Assembly: GCF_000733945.1 (NCBI RefSeq)
Contig: NZ_JPOL01000002.1
Coordinates: 1,861,001-1,925,000, forward strand
Length of the DNA stretch: 64,000 bases
Source: Flavimarina sp. Hel_I_48
Lineage (GTDB): Bacteria; Bacteroidota; Bacteroidia; Flavobacteriales; Flavobacteriaceae
Direction: 5' to 3'
The notes beneath the pieces are model-generated. The model had not been told where the DNA came from, did no database searches, and was given only the letters and a program-made list of their open reading frames with translations. The first letter of the stretch is position 1. Every line of letters starts with the position of its first letter. Made by a program: the position numbers and the translations under genes. This document shows, piece by piece, positions 16,023-25,141 of the stretch.

Positions 16023-18071
16023 CTAAGATTTGCCTGATTCAGAAGGATTTATTTTATTTTTTTCGTCTTTTTCATTGGAGCCTTCCGTAGCGTCTGCTGT
16101 CTGTGAAGAAAGGGTCGATTCTTCTGCTTTATTTGTATTGTTTTCCTCTTCCTTCTCGTTAGTCCCTTCGGTCGCGTCTGCCGTTTGTGAAGAAAGGGTG
16201 GACTCTTCTTTCGGATTGGTTTCTATACCTTCCAGTTCTTCAACATCAAAAGGTTTACCCATATAGACCAGTTTACAGCCTTCAAACGTTTCTACTTCCA
16301 GTTCACTCATATCAGATTTTAAAATCTGAAGATCTTCCTCCTGATTTTTGATAAAAATTGGTATAATGCTTTTATCCTTACGGCTTATTTGTATTAGCCT
16401 TTTAAAAGAAGCCTCACTTTCTATCTCAATTTCCTGCATGGAGGGGTAGCTGCGGGCTACTTCGGTAAGGTTGATAAAGTCATCTGTGGGAGAAAATAGC
16501 GCCGCATCTGGGGTGGTGAGCGTATCGTTCATCTCATCTGGTGTGATTAAACGGTAAGAGCCATTTTCACCAAAAACATGCTCAAAACGATCAAGCGCGT
16601 ACTTATTGATATCCCCATTACCGGTAAGGGCCATAAGGTAACCTATGTCATTAAGTTCTATATTGTTCATTAAACTATCGGAGTAAATACTTTCTTCAAT
16701 AGCATCAAGACCGCGTTCTTTTGCTTTGGAAATATTACCGCTGTTACTATCTACAAGTACTACATGGCGACCGTTTTTCATAAGATATTCCGCGATAATT
16801 CGGGAAGCTTTTGAGGCGCCTATGATCACGATACCTTCAGAATTTTTAAGGAAAACACCTACTAATTTGGCAAAAAGCCTTGCCGTGGTGGCATTGAGCA
16901 ATACCGTACCCAGCACGATCATAAAAACGAGCGGTGTAATATATTCTGCATTGTTAACGCCTTCACTGGCCAGTTTAAGACCAAAAAGGGAAGCGATACC
17001 GGCAGCCACAATACCCCGCGGACCTACCCAACTGATAAACAGTTTTTCATTGAACTTTAAACCAGATCCCTTTGCACTCAAGAATACGCCTATGGGTCGC
17101 AATACAAAAACCACAACGGCAAAAAGAAGGGCCGCATTCCAGTTATAAACCAGGAACAGATCGTTCATTTCAATATTTGCCGAAAGCAGGATAAAAAGAA
17201 TGGAAATAAGCAGTACGCTCAAGGATTCCTTAAAGTAGAGCAGCTCTTTGATATTTGGCAATTTCATGTTCCCCATGACCATACCCATGACCACAACGGC
17301 AAGCAGGCCGCTCTCGTGGGCAAACATATCAGAAAGCACAAATACGCCCAGCACCGCAGCCAAGGTGAAAACATTGAGTAGATAATGCGGGATGACATTG
17401 CGTTTTATGGCAAAAGCCAAAGCGTGTGCAAAGGTGAACCCAAACGTAAATCCAAAAAGAACGATTTTACCAAATTCTTCAAGCGCCACAAGCGTAAATT
17501 CACTACCGGCTCCCACACTGATAAATTCAAATACCAAAACCGCAACAAGCGCACCTATGGGATCAATAAGAATCCCCTCCCATTTCAATACAGCAGAAAC
17601 ATCTTTCCGTAAAGGGATATTCCTTAATATCGGAGTAATAACGGTAGGACCGGTGACTATAATAAGCGCGGCAAACAAAAAGGAAATACGCAGATCCAGA
17701 TCAAAAATATAATACGCGGCCGCACCAGCACCAAAAAAAGTTACCAGCGAACCTATTATAATAAGCTTCGTAATGACCGGGCCCACATTCTTAATTTCAC
17801 CCAGGCGAAGGGTGAGTCCACCCTCAAAGAGAATAATACCTATGGCAAGGGACACAAAGTTAAAAAGTCGTTCGCCTGGGAAGATACCCAGACCGGTTTC
17901 GGCATTCCAAATGGGTTCAATCCATTTTCCACCATCATGGCTCAGTAATGTTGATATGGGACCTACAAAAAGCCCTATCAATATCAAGGGCAGGATGGCC
18001 GGAATCTTAAATTTCCAGGCTACCCATTGCGCCAAAATTCCCAATATTATAATTCCACCAAGTTCTAGCAT
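16023..18071 (-). CDS. cation:proton antiporter with C-terminal TrkA-type domain
   Basis: A CPA1-type Na+ or K+/H+ antiporter of 682 residues. About 12 hydrophobic segments span residues 1-400; a Rossmann RCK/TrkA_N domain follows (IVIIGASKASRIIAEYL, about 415-530), then a TrkA_C-like part. The last 60 residues are an acidic, disordered tail made of two near-identical 28-residue repeats starting EESTLSSQTADATEG at residues 622 and 650. The tandem copies lie at 16125-16208 and 16041-16124. Ligand binding to the RCK domain probably gates transport. Whether sodium or potassium is moved cannot be read from sequence. Confidence 0.88.
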   Translation of the reverse strand: MLELGGIIILGILAQWVAWKFKIPAILPLILIGLFVGPISTLLSHDGGKWIEPIWNAETGLGIFPGERLFNFVSLAIGIILFEGGLTLRLGEIKNVGPVITKLIIIGSLVTFFGAGAAAYYIFDLDLRISFLFAALIIVTGPTVITPILRNIPLRKDVSAVLKWEGILIDPIGALVAVLVFEFISVGAGSEFTLVALEEFGKIVLFGFTFGFTFAHALAFAIKRNVIPHYLLNVFTLAAVLGVFVLSDMFAHESGLLAVVVMGMVMGNMKLPNIKELLYFKESLSVLLISILFILLSANIEMNDLFLVYNWNAALLFAVVVFVLRPIGVFLSAKGSGLKFNEKLFISWVGPRGIVAAGIASLFGLKLASEGVNNAEYITPLVFMIVLGTVLLNATTARLFAKLVGVFLKNSEGIVIIGASKASRIIAEYLMKNGRHVVLVDSNSGNISKAKERGLDAIEESIYSDSLMNNIELNDIGYLMALTGNGDINKYALDRFEHVFGENGSYRLITPDEMNDTLTTPDAALFSPTDDFINLTEVARSYPSMQEIEIESEASFKRLIQISRKDKSIIPIFIKNQEEDLQILKSDMSELEVETFEGCKLVYMGKPFDVEELEGIETNPKEESTLSSQTADATEGTNEKEEENNTNKAEESTLSSQTADATEGSNEKDEKNKINPSESGKS
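16041..16208 (-). repeat. tandem 84-bp duplication in antiporter tail
   Basis: Two adjacent 84-bp in-frame units encode EESTLSSQTADATEG followed by TNEKEEE or SNEKDEK. Silent differences at several third positions show the duplication is not recent or is under protein-level selection. Confidence 0.85.
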
Positions 18072-18215
18072 GTATCAAATTTGTGCTATTATACGATTTT
18101 CCTATTAAAAACGTGGTAAAGCTAGTCGATTTGGTTGTTAAATATAGCTTAATGGCTACGCATATAAAATCCATTTTAAATGCCTTTCGTACTTTGCATG
18201 ACTTGATCAAAACCT

Positions 18216-19079
18216 ATGAAACTACATGCTATAGAAGCAGGAAATTTTAAGTTGGACGGTGGTGCCATGTTTGGTGTAGTACCAAAATCTTTATGGTCAC
18301 GCACAAACCCGGCAGATGCTGATAATATGATAGATATTGCCGCGCGATGTCTGCTCATTGAAGATGGGAAGCGGCTAATTCTAATTGATACGGGAATGGG
18401 GGACAAACAAAGTGATAAGTTTTTTTCCTATTATCATCCCTGGGGCGATGCCACGCTTGAGCGTTCCCTAAAAACTAAAGGTTTTCATCCAGATGATATT
18501 ACTGATGTTTTTCTTACCCATCTGCATTTTGATCATTCTGGAGGATGCATAAAAACTGCTGAAAATGGTCAAAAATTGCTCCCCAGCTTTAAAAATGCGA
18601 CCTATTGGAGCAATAATGACCATTGGAAATGGGCTACTCAGCCCAATGCACGTGAAAAAGCTTCCTTTTTAAAAGAGAATATTCTTCCTATTGAAGAAAG
18701 TGGCCATCTTAAGTTTGTTGAAAAAGGCGAAAAGCCTTATTCTTTTTCCGAAGAAATGGGTTTCGGCATTCTGTTTGTAGATGGTCATACAGATAAACAA
18801 ATGATCCCGCACATCACCTATAAAAATAAAACCGTTGTGTTTGCAGCAGATCTTTTACCTACGGTGGGCCATTTGCCGTTGCCCTACGTTATGGGTTTTG
18901 ATACCCGGCCGTTGCTCACACTGGATGAAAAGGAACGTTTTTTAAACAAAGCAGCAGATGAAAATTTCTACCTCTGGCTTGAACATGATGCCCATAATCC
19001 CATAATAACGGTAAAACATACTGAAAAAGGGGTTCGTATGGACGAGCGTTTTGAACTTGAAGACTTTTTTGATTTATAA
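18216..19079 (+). CDS. MBL-fold metallo-hydrolase
   Basis: A 287-residue metallo-beta-lactamase-fold enzyme. The binuclear metal site is visible as LTHLHFDHSGG, followed by the distal His in VDGHTDKQ and the Asp in FAADLLP. The layout matches lactonase/AHL-lactonase-like and related quinol hydrolases, but the substrate cannot be told from sequence. It is divergently transcribed from the antiporter, with 144 bp between them. The subtilase gene follows 42 bp after its stop, so they may be co-transcribed. Confidence 0.88.
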   Translation: MKLHAIEAGNFKLDGGAMFGVVPKSLWSRTNPADADNMIDIAARCLLIEDGKRLILIDTGMGDKQSDKFFSYYHPWGDATLERSLKTKGFHPDDITDVFLTHLHFDHSGGCIKTAENGQKLLPSFKNATYWSNNDHWKWATQPNAREKASFLKENILPIEESGHLKFVEKGEKPYSFSEEMGFGILFVDGHTDKQMIPHITYKNKTVVFAADLLPTVGHLPLPYVMGFDTRPLLTLDEKERFLNKAADENFYLWLEHDAHNPIITVKHTEKGVRMDERFELEDFFDL

Positions 19080-19121
19080 ACTATACTACCTTGCCCCAGT
19101 GGCAAATAATTCTTGATTTAC

Positions 19122-20786
19122 ATGAAAAAAATGATGTTAGCGGCCGTAGGTGCTGCGCTATTTTTAAATGCCTGTGATACACCGGCCAGACTGATTTCCA
19201 TCCCGGTGGAAAATGTTGATAATAATCCATTAAAAGTTGCTCCGCTAAGCGAGAATACAGAAAAAGCCTGGAGCGCAAAAGACCTGGTAAAAGATACGAT
19301 CCCGGGAATGAGCGTAGAGCTCGCCTATGCTGAATTTATTAAAGAAGGCGGCGTACCGGTCATTGTAGGTGTCATAGACAGTGGGGTGGATATTGAGCAT
19401 GAAGATCTCAAGAACAAAATATGGACCAATACAAAGGAAATTCCAAACAATGGAAAAGATGATGACAAAAACGGTTATGTAGATGATGTTCACGGTTGGA
19501 ATTTTCTGGGAGATGTAGTGGAAGAGCAATTGGAATTCAGCCGAATCATTCAGCAATATGAGCCTATGTACAAAGGAAAAAGCCTTTCTGATATTCCAAA
19601 AAAAGAACAGGAGACTTTTAAGATGTACAAAAGCGCCCGGGAAGAATATGATAAGCAGTACAACGAACTTATTGAGCAGAAAAACCAGTACGACCAGATC
19701 GTTGAGGTGGTGAAAGCAGCGCATGCAGAAGTAAGCAAAAAACTGGGCAAAGAAGATTATACCGTAGAAGACCTTGAAAAAATGGATGCTAGCGCGCCAG
19801 ATGCGCAACGCAACAAGGCCATACTTACCCAAATGCTGAGTTATGAACCCAGCATACCAGAATTCCTGACCATGATCACCGAAGGTCTTGAAGACATGAA
19901 CAAGCGTTTAGAGACTAATTTTAGCCTGGATGCCAATTACCGCAACGTTTTGGGTGATAATCCTGACGATTTGAAAGATGATAACTACGGTAATAACAAT
20001 GTTATGGGCCCAGACGCAGAGGGTGCCCTTCATGGTACACACGTTGCAGGGATCATCGCTGCACAACGTGACAACAATTTAGGTATGAACGGTGTTGCTA
20101 ATGACAATATTAAAATCATGGTAGTGCGTGCAGTACCAGACGGTGATGAGCGCGACAAGGACATAGCCCTTGCTTTTAGATACGCAGTAGATAATGGCGC
20201 AAAAGTGATCAATACCAGTTTCGGTAAGTACTTTTCAACACATCCAGAATGGGTTTATGATGCGATTAAATACGCAGCAAAAAATGATGTACTGATCGTA
20301 AATGCAGCTGGAAATGATGCTGTAGATCTGGACGGCGGAAAAACCATCTATCCCAATGACCAATTAAACAATACAGAAGAATTTGCAAATAATTTTATCA
20401 CCGTGGGCGCAATCAATGAAACCTATGGTGGAGAGCTTGTTGCTCCGTTTTCGAATTATGGAAAATCAAATGTTGATGTTTTTGCACCAGGAATGCGTAT
20501 TTATTCTACCGTTCCCGGAAATGAATACAAATTTTTGCAAGGTACATCTATGGCTTCGCCAGAAGTTGCTGGCGTAGCCGCAATGTTACGTTCCTATTAT
20601 CCGCAGTTTTCCGCAGCGCAGGTAAAAGAAATTTTAATGCAAAGTGGGGTAACTACGAATACGAAAGTAATTGTAGGCGGGGATGCCGAAAATATCCAAA
20701 ACTTCAGCGCGCTTTCTAAGTCTGCCAAAATGGTAAATATGTACAACGCCTTTAAAATGGCGCAACTTTCAACACAGAACCAATAA
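19122..20786 (+). CDS. S8 family subtilisin-like lipoprotein peptidase
   Basis: A 554-residue exported serine peptidase. The lipobox LNAC puts the lipidated Cys at residue 18. The catalytic triad is D86 (GVIDSGVD), H304 (LHGTHVAG) and S476 (QGTSMASP), with N398 of AAGND forming the oxyanion hole. Between Asp and His sits an unusually long, charged, probably coiled-coil insertion (about residues 130-295). The ATG at 19122 is preferred over the in-frame TTG at 19113. The M1 peptidase gene begins 3 bp after its stop, so the two envelope proteases form an operon. Confidence 0.93.
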   Translation: MKKMMLAAVGAALFLNACDTPARLISIPVENVDNNPLKVAPLSENTEKAWSAKDLVKDTIPGMSVELAYAEFIKEGGVPVIVGVIDSGVDIEHEDLKNKIWTNTKEIPNNGKDDDKNGYVDDVHGWNFLGDVVEEQLEFSRIIQQYEPMYKGKSLSDIPKKEQETFKMYKSAREEYDKQYNELIEQKNQYDQIVEVVKAAHAEVSKKLGKEDYTVEDLEKMDASAPDAQRNKAILTQMLSYEPSIPEFLTMITEGLEDMNKRLETNFSLDANYRNVLGDNPDDLKDDNYGNNNVMGPDAEGALHGTHVAGIIAAQRDNNLGMNGVANDNIKIMVVRAVPDGDERDKDIALAFRYAVDNGAKVINTSFGKYFSTHPEWVYDAIKYAAKNDVLIVNAAGNDAVDLDGGKTIYPNDQLNNTEEFANNFITVGAINETYGGELVAPFSNYGKSNVDVFAPGMRIYSTVPGNEYKFLQGTSMASPEVAGVAAMLRSYYPQFSAAQVKEILMQSGVTTNTKVIVGGDAENIQNFSALSKSAKMVNMYNAFKMAQLSTQNQ

Positions 20787-20789
20787 TTT

Positions 20790-22628
20790 ATGAAGAATAT
20801 TTTAAGCACTTTAAGTCTTTTAGTTGTCTTTGCTTCGGCAATGGCTCAAGAAAGTTCCTACTGGCAACAGCACGTAGACTACACGATGGATGTAGATATG
20901 AATGTGGAGGATTACAACTATACCGGTACGCAAAAACTGGTATATACCAATAATTCACCAGACACCTTAAATCAGGTGTTTTATCACCTGTATTTTAACG
21001 CTTTCCAACCCGGCAGCGAGATGGATGTACGTTCTCGTACGATCGAGGATCCAGATGGACGCGTCAAAGATCGTATCTCAAAACTGAGCGATACGGAAAT
21101 GGGATTTCTCAAAGTCAATAATCTTATGCAGGACGGCAAAGAGCTAAACTATGAGGTAGCGGGTACCGTACTTGAAGTTAAACTGTCGCAACCTATCATG
21201 CCGGGAGCGAGTACCACCTTTGATATGGAATTCAACGGACAGGTTCCCGTCCAGATTCGACGTAGCGGTCGCAATAACGAAGAAGGTGTCGCGCTTTCCA
21301 TGACCCAGTGGTATCCTAAATTAGCCGAATATGATGTGACCGGCTGGCACGCAGATCCTTATATAGGTAGGGAGTTTTATGGTGTTTGGGGTGATTTTGA
21401 TGTAAATATCACCATTGATGCTGCCTATACCCTGGGCGGTACGGGTTATTTGCAGAACCCTGATGAAATAGGACATGGATATGATGACAAGAAAATGTCA
21501 AAAAAGAAGAAAAAAGGCAAACTTACCTGGCATTTTAAAGCACCACGCGTACACGATTTTGCCTGGGCCGCAGATCCTGAATTTGTTCATGATATGATAG
21601 ATGGAGAAAATGGCGTAAAACTTCATTTTTTCTATAAAAACGATCCAAAACTTGCTGAAAACTGGAAAAAATTACAACCTAAAACCGCTGAATTATTGGC
21701 TTATTATAACGAGCATGTAGGTCCATATCCTTATGAGCAATATTCTGTCATACAAGGTGGCGATGGCGGTATGGAATATGCGATGTGCACCCTTATCACA
21801 GGAGATCGCAAATACGGCAGCCTGGTAGGGGTAACCGCGCACGAGATGGCGCACACGTGGTTTCAGTTTTTACTGGCCAGTAATGAAACTAAAAATGAGT
21901 GGATGGATGAAGGATTTACCACCTACATTTCTACAGAAGCGATGAACGTCATCATGGATGAGAAGAATCCCAACCCACAGTCTGGTAATTACGATTCCTA
22001 CATCAGGTTAGCAAACAGTGGTATTGAACAACCACAATCTACAAATGCAGACCGTTATGCGCGCAATGCAGCGTATGGCGCTTCGGCGTATTCTAAAGGT
22101 GCTGTTTTTCTTGCACAACTGGGCTACATTATGGGAAAAGAGAACCTTGATGAAATGATTCATAAATACTTCCATGATTATAAATTCAAACATCCCAACC
22201 CAGAGAATGTAATTCGCACCGCAGAAAAAGTTTCGGGCATGCAATTGGATTGGTATTTGACTGACTGGACACAGACTACAAATACGATAGATTATGCGAT
22301 AAAGGAAGTAAAAGACGCAGGTGAAGGCAAAACCGAAATTACGCTAGAACGCAAGGGACTTATGCCCATGCCCATAGATTTGTATACAGTGGCAAAAGAC
22401 AGCACGCAGCAGAGTTATTACATCCCTTTGCGGATGATGCGCGCAGAAAAACCAAATCCTTTTTCTAACATAGAGCGTACGGTTGAAGAAGACTGGCCAT
22501 GGGCGATGCCCACGTATACCTTTACCATAGATACGCCTTTTGCAGACCTCAAGGAAATCATGATTGATGCAGAGCAGCATATGGCAGATGTGGACCGCGA
22601 TAATAATGGATGGTCGTCCCCAAAATAA
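20790..22628 (+). CDS. M1 family zinc metallopeptidase
   Basis: A secreted aminopeptidase-like enzyme of 612 residues. A signal peptide (residues 1-20, ending AMAQ) is followed by a beta-rich N-terminal domain and the gluzincin core. The zinc site is H351-E352-x2-H355 (HEMAHTW) with E374 18 residues later in NEWMDEGF. The exopeptidase loop reads GGMEY, where classical M1 enzymes have GAMEN, so substrate preference may differ. It follows the subtilase gene by 3 bp and is closed by a strong terminator. Confidence 0.94.
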   Translation: MKNILSTLSLLVVFASAMAQESSYWQQHVDYTMDVDMNVEDYNYTGTQKLVYTNNSPDTLNQVFYHLYFNAFQPGSEMDVRSRTIEDPDGRVKDRISKLSDTEMGFLKVNNLMQDGKELNYEVAGTVLEVKLSQPIMPGASTTFDMEFNGQVPVQIRRSGRNNEEGVALSMTQWYPKLAEYDVTGWHADPYIGREFYGVWGDFDVNITIDAAYTLGGTGYLQNPDEIGHGYDDKKMSKKKKKGKLTWHFKAPRVHDFAWAADPEFVHDMIDGENGVKLHFFYKNDPKLAENWKKLQPKTAELLAYYNEHVGPYPYEQYSVIQGGDGGMEYAMCTLITGDRKYGSLVGVTAHEMAHTWFQFLLASNETKNEWMDEGFTTYISTEAMNVIMDEKNPNPQSGNYDSYIRLANSGIEQPQSTNADRYARNAAYGASAYSKGAVFLAQLGYIMGKENLDEMIHKYFHDYKFKHPNPENVIRTAEKVSGMQLDWYLTDWTQTTNTIDYAIKEVKDAGEGKTEITLERKGLMPMPIDLYTVAKDSTQQSYYIPLRMMRAEKPNPFSNIERTVEEDWPWAMPTYTFTIDTPFADLKEIMIDAEQHMADVDRDNNGWSSPK

Positions 22629-22643
22629 CAATTATTTGATTTT

Positions 22644-22680
22644 AAAAAGCCCGCAATGCTAACCGTTGCGGGCTTTTTTT
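22644..22680 (+). terminator. intrinsic terminator after M1 peptidase
   Basis: AAAAAGCCCGCAA (22644-22656) pairs with TTGCGGGCTTTTT (22666-22678); T tract follows. Confidence 0.93.
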
Positions 22681-23006
22681 ATTACAAATAATGACATTTT
22701 TAACCATTTTTAAGGTTGAAAATGGCAATGAATCGGTTTTGTTTTACTTGTTTATCTTTACCGCAATAGATTTATATTCCACGGTAAAAGAGAATATACT
22801 GCACAGTTACTATGTCTCGTTGAGTATTTTGCGAGAAAAGTATTTTATGGCTGGTAGAGGCCACAATAATAAAGGTTCGTCCGCTGAGAAGTAACTTTAT
22901 TCCTGGTTTCTTTAAGAGAAAAGAAATGTGTGATTTTTAGAAGGAACAATATCTTGATTATCTGATAGTTAACCAATATTTCATAATGCTAAGTAAAAAT
23001 AAATAA
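22681..23006. other. intergenic region with promoter-like module
   Basis: 326 bp without a convincing gene; a 67-codon frame from 22691 looks like noncoding DNA. It holds CAAATAAT at 22685 and TATCTTTA at 22753-22760 preceded by ACTTGT. The same order and near-identical spacing occur after the next terminator, upstream of rnpA. The TATCTTTA box could start a transcript with a roughly 240-nt leader for the DUF2971 gene. Confidence 0.5.
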
Positions 23007-24002
23007 ATGGAAAAATTTAAAATATCAGAATCACATGTAATGTTAGGACTAAGAACTGCAATGTCTAATCTTATTATATCTAACTCTTTTATAGATAAAG
23101 AACTTCATAATAGTGCAAGCCTAGGAGAAACTATTTATCATTATACTTCATTAGATAGCTTTGTCTCAATTTTAGAAACACAGACATTGTTTTCATCAAA
23201 TATAAATTTTTTAAATGACAGAAAAGAATACGAATATGGAGTTGACTTAATAAAAGAAGTTATTTCGGGATTTAAAAAAGATAAACAAAATGCACAAATT
23301 TTAAACTTATTAGAAAATCATTTAAACCTAATCTATAAATCCGAAAGATATATAACTTGCTTTTCGTTGGATGGTGATTTACTTAGTCAATGGAAGGCTT
23401 ACGCCAATAACGGAAAAGGTGTTTCAATAGGTTTTGATACAATAAATATTGAGGATCAATGTTTTTCACAAATTATTGGTGGTAAATTAATTGAATATGA
23501 TAAAGAAAGACAAATAAAGAATATAAAAAGTATTATTAGTCAAATAATACTTTTTTTTGAAACTAATAAACCCAATATTGATTGGGAAGGACACGATTAT
23601 AACTCAGTAATTGTCCACACAATTTTAGATTTCTTGAGAGAAATTATATCCTCGTTTAAGCATCCAAGTTTTCAAACTGAAAAAGAATTTCGATTAGAAT
23701 ATGAAATAAATGATACATGGAATAAACATGATGATGAAGTTATTAATTTTAGAACAACAGAAAATCTAATAATTCCCTACATAAAATTAACTACACAATA
23801 TCAAGATTACTTACAAGAACAAAGGGAATCACCAGATGGCTTTCCTGATACGTTTCCAATAAAAAGATTACCTATAAACCAAATTATTATTGGACCATCA
23901 TTGGAATTCAAAGCTATAAAATTAGTTTTGAATAAATTATTGAAAAAAAAGGGTTACGACAATATCGATATTTCAAGTTCCACAATACCTTATAGAATTT
24001 AA
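23007..24002 (+). CDS. DUF2971 domain-containing protein
   Basis: A 331-residue protein recognised by YHYTSLDSFVSIL (about residue 45), FLNDRKEYEYG, CFSLDGDLLSQWKAYANNGKGVSIGF (about 120-145) and the late FRTEFR-like FQTEKEFRLEY segment. These are hallmarks of DUF2971. Members are scattered across bacteria, often in accessory regions, and have no settled biochemical role; a link to phage defence is conjecture. The gene is visibly richer in A+T than its neighbours and is bracketed by similar terminator-promoter modules, which suggests it was acquired. Confidence 0.85.
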   Translation: MEKFKISESHVMLGLRTAMSNLIISNSFIDKELHNSASLGETIYHYTSLDSFVSILETQTLFSSNINFLNDRKEYEYGVDLIKEVISGFKKDKQNAQILNLLENHLNLIYKSERYITCFSLDGDLLSQWKAYANNGKGVSIGFDTINIEDQCFSQIIGGKLIEYDKERQIKNIKSIISQIILFFETNKPNIDWEGHDYNSVIVHTILDFLREIISSFKHPSFQTEKEFRLEYEINDTWNKHDDEVINFRTTENLIIPYIKLTTQYQDYLQEQRESPDGFPDTFPIKRLPINQIIIGPSLEFKAIKLVLNKLLKKKGYDNIDISSSTIPYRI

Positions 24003-24014
24003 AATAAGGGATTT

Positions 24015-24049
24015 AAAAGCCCGAAATACTTGATATTTCGGGCTTTTTT
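24015..24049 (+). terminator. intrinsic terminator after DUF2971 gene
   Basis: AAAAGCCCGAAATA (24015-24028) pairs with TATTTCGGGCTTTT (24034-24047); T tract follows. It resembles the terminator at 22644-22680 in its GCCCG core. Confidence 0.93.
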
Positions 24050-24123
24050 ATGCCAAATAATACACTCTTTTTCAGGTTTTTTGGATTACAAAATCTTAGA
24101 AACTCAGTTTCGATTGACTTGTC

Positions 24124-24131
24124 TATCTTTG
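24124..24131 (+). promoter_or_regulatory. -7 promoter box for rnpA
   Basis: TATCTTTG matches TAnnTTTG, preceded by TTGACTTG, and lies 29 bp before the rnpA ATG. Confidence 0.65.
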
Positions 24132-24160
24132 CCATTAATTTCCGCCGAAGGCGCACAACC

Positions 24161-24553
24161 ATGAACGAGCAATTTCCCAAGCCCGAAAAACTTAAGCGCG
24201 ATAAATTAATAGAACAGCTCTTTAAAAGCGGGAAAAGTGCAAAGGCGTTTCCACTGGTTTTAATTTATGGCCAGGCCATTCTTCCAGAAAAAGTACCCAT
24301 ACAAGCCGGTTTTTCGGTTCCTAAACGCAATCATAAGTTGGCCGTTACCCGCAATCGCCTCAAGCGTATTACAAGGGAAACCTACCGTAAAAATAAAACG
24401 CTTTTTGAAGTAGGGGAGCAGACCTACACATTTATGTTCATTTATGTGGGAAAAGAAAAAATGAACTACGCCCAGATCAACCGCAGTATGGAAAAACTTA
24501 TCGCCAAGTTTAATACAGAAGTCAAGAAAGAACAGGAATCTTCTCCAGATTAG
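24161..24553 (+). CDS. rnpA: ribonuclease P protein component
   Basis: The small protein subunit of RNase P, which helps the catalytic RNA mature tRNA 5' ends. The 130-residue basic protein has the family's FSVPKRNHKLAVTRNRLKR segment (about residues 53-71), containing the RNR RNA-binding motif. The ATG at 24161 fits both family length and the promoter box just upstream; the frame to 24050 runs through the promoter. rnpA usually lies beside rpmH and dnaA near the replication origin; neither gene is here, but see the origin candidate at 28.4-29.3 kb. Confidence 0.95.
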   Translation: MNEQFPKPEKLKRDKLIEQLFKSGKSAKAFPLVLIYGQAILPEKVPIQAGFSVPKRNHKLAVTRNRLKRITRETYRKNKTLFEVGEQTYTFMFIYVGKEKMNYAQINRSMEKLIAKFNTEVKKEQESSPD

Positions 24554-24599
24554 TTTGTAAAGTAATAGGATTAAAAAATCTATGATTTGGGAAGGATTC

Positions 24600-24687
24600 T
24601 TGCGTTAGGGATTGCAGTGGAAATCCTTTTTGTGAGGCACGAACAAAAAGATTGAAACGCAAAGCCCGACCCAAAGGGTAACGCCCA
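24600..24687. repeat. 88-bp structured repeat, copy 1
   Basis: The ends GCGTTA (24602) and TAACGC pair to close the unit. Inside are three hairpins: GGATT/AATCC, CTTTTTGT/ACAAAAAG and ACCC/GGGT. The result is a cloverleaf-like fold on either strand. A second copy of the same length starts 128 bp later. It resembles a dispersed Flavobacteria repeat I recall, but this was not checked. Confidence 0.8.
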
Positions 24688-24727
24688 AAAACTATAAAAG
24701 AATAAAAGAATTAAGCTATTACGGATG

Positions 24728-24815
24728 TTGCGTTAGGGATTGCAGTGGAAATCCTTTTTATGAGGAACGAACAAAAAGATTGAAACGTAAAGCCCGACCC
24801 AAAGGGTAACGCCCA
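24728..24815. repeat. 88-bp structured repeat, copy 2
   Basis: Differs from copy 1 at only a few positions: G to A in the second hairpin arm, C to A in its loop and C to T in the linker. The closing stem and the other hairpins are unchanged. The 40 bp between the copies is not repeated. Confidence 0.8.
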
Positions 24816-25141
24816 TAATTAACTAAAAGTCCAAAAAGTAATTCATAAACTTAAAAATACAAGCTACCCTTAAGAACGTTAACTTCAAAATTGAGATGCT
24901 TTCCACTTCATTAACTTTCCCATTATCGATTTTAAAATTCCATTAAAAGTTAAAAAATCATAAAAAAATTTTAAATTCCCACCCAGAAGACAGGAGCCTA
25001 AAGCCAGTAGCGTGGGGATTAGGTACCAGCTTTAAACCTTCTTGTAAAAAAACTATCTAAATGTAAATAATTTCATTTCTATCAAAATATACTGATAGAG
25101 AATGAGTTAATACTATATGACCTTTACAAAGTAAGCACCGT

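Larger units (their letters stand above)
24554..25141. other. intergenic region with twin structured repeats
   Basis: About 590 bp without a credible gene. The first half holds the two 88-bp repeats described separately. The second half is AT-rich and ends with the presumed promoter of the S41 peptidase gene; no clear box was identified. Confidence 0.6.

Noticed and set aside
22691..22894. 67-codon open frame between the M1 peptidase and DUF2971 genes
   Set aside because: It runs through the promoter-like module, has no recognisable protein character and no convincing start region.
24600..24815. CRISPR array
   Set aside because: Only two 88-bp units with internal hairpins and a single 40-bp interval; no short regularly spaced repeats and no cas genes.
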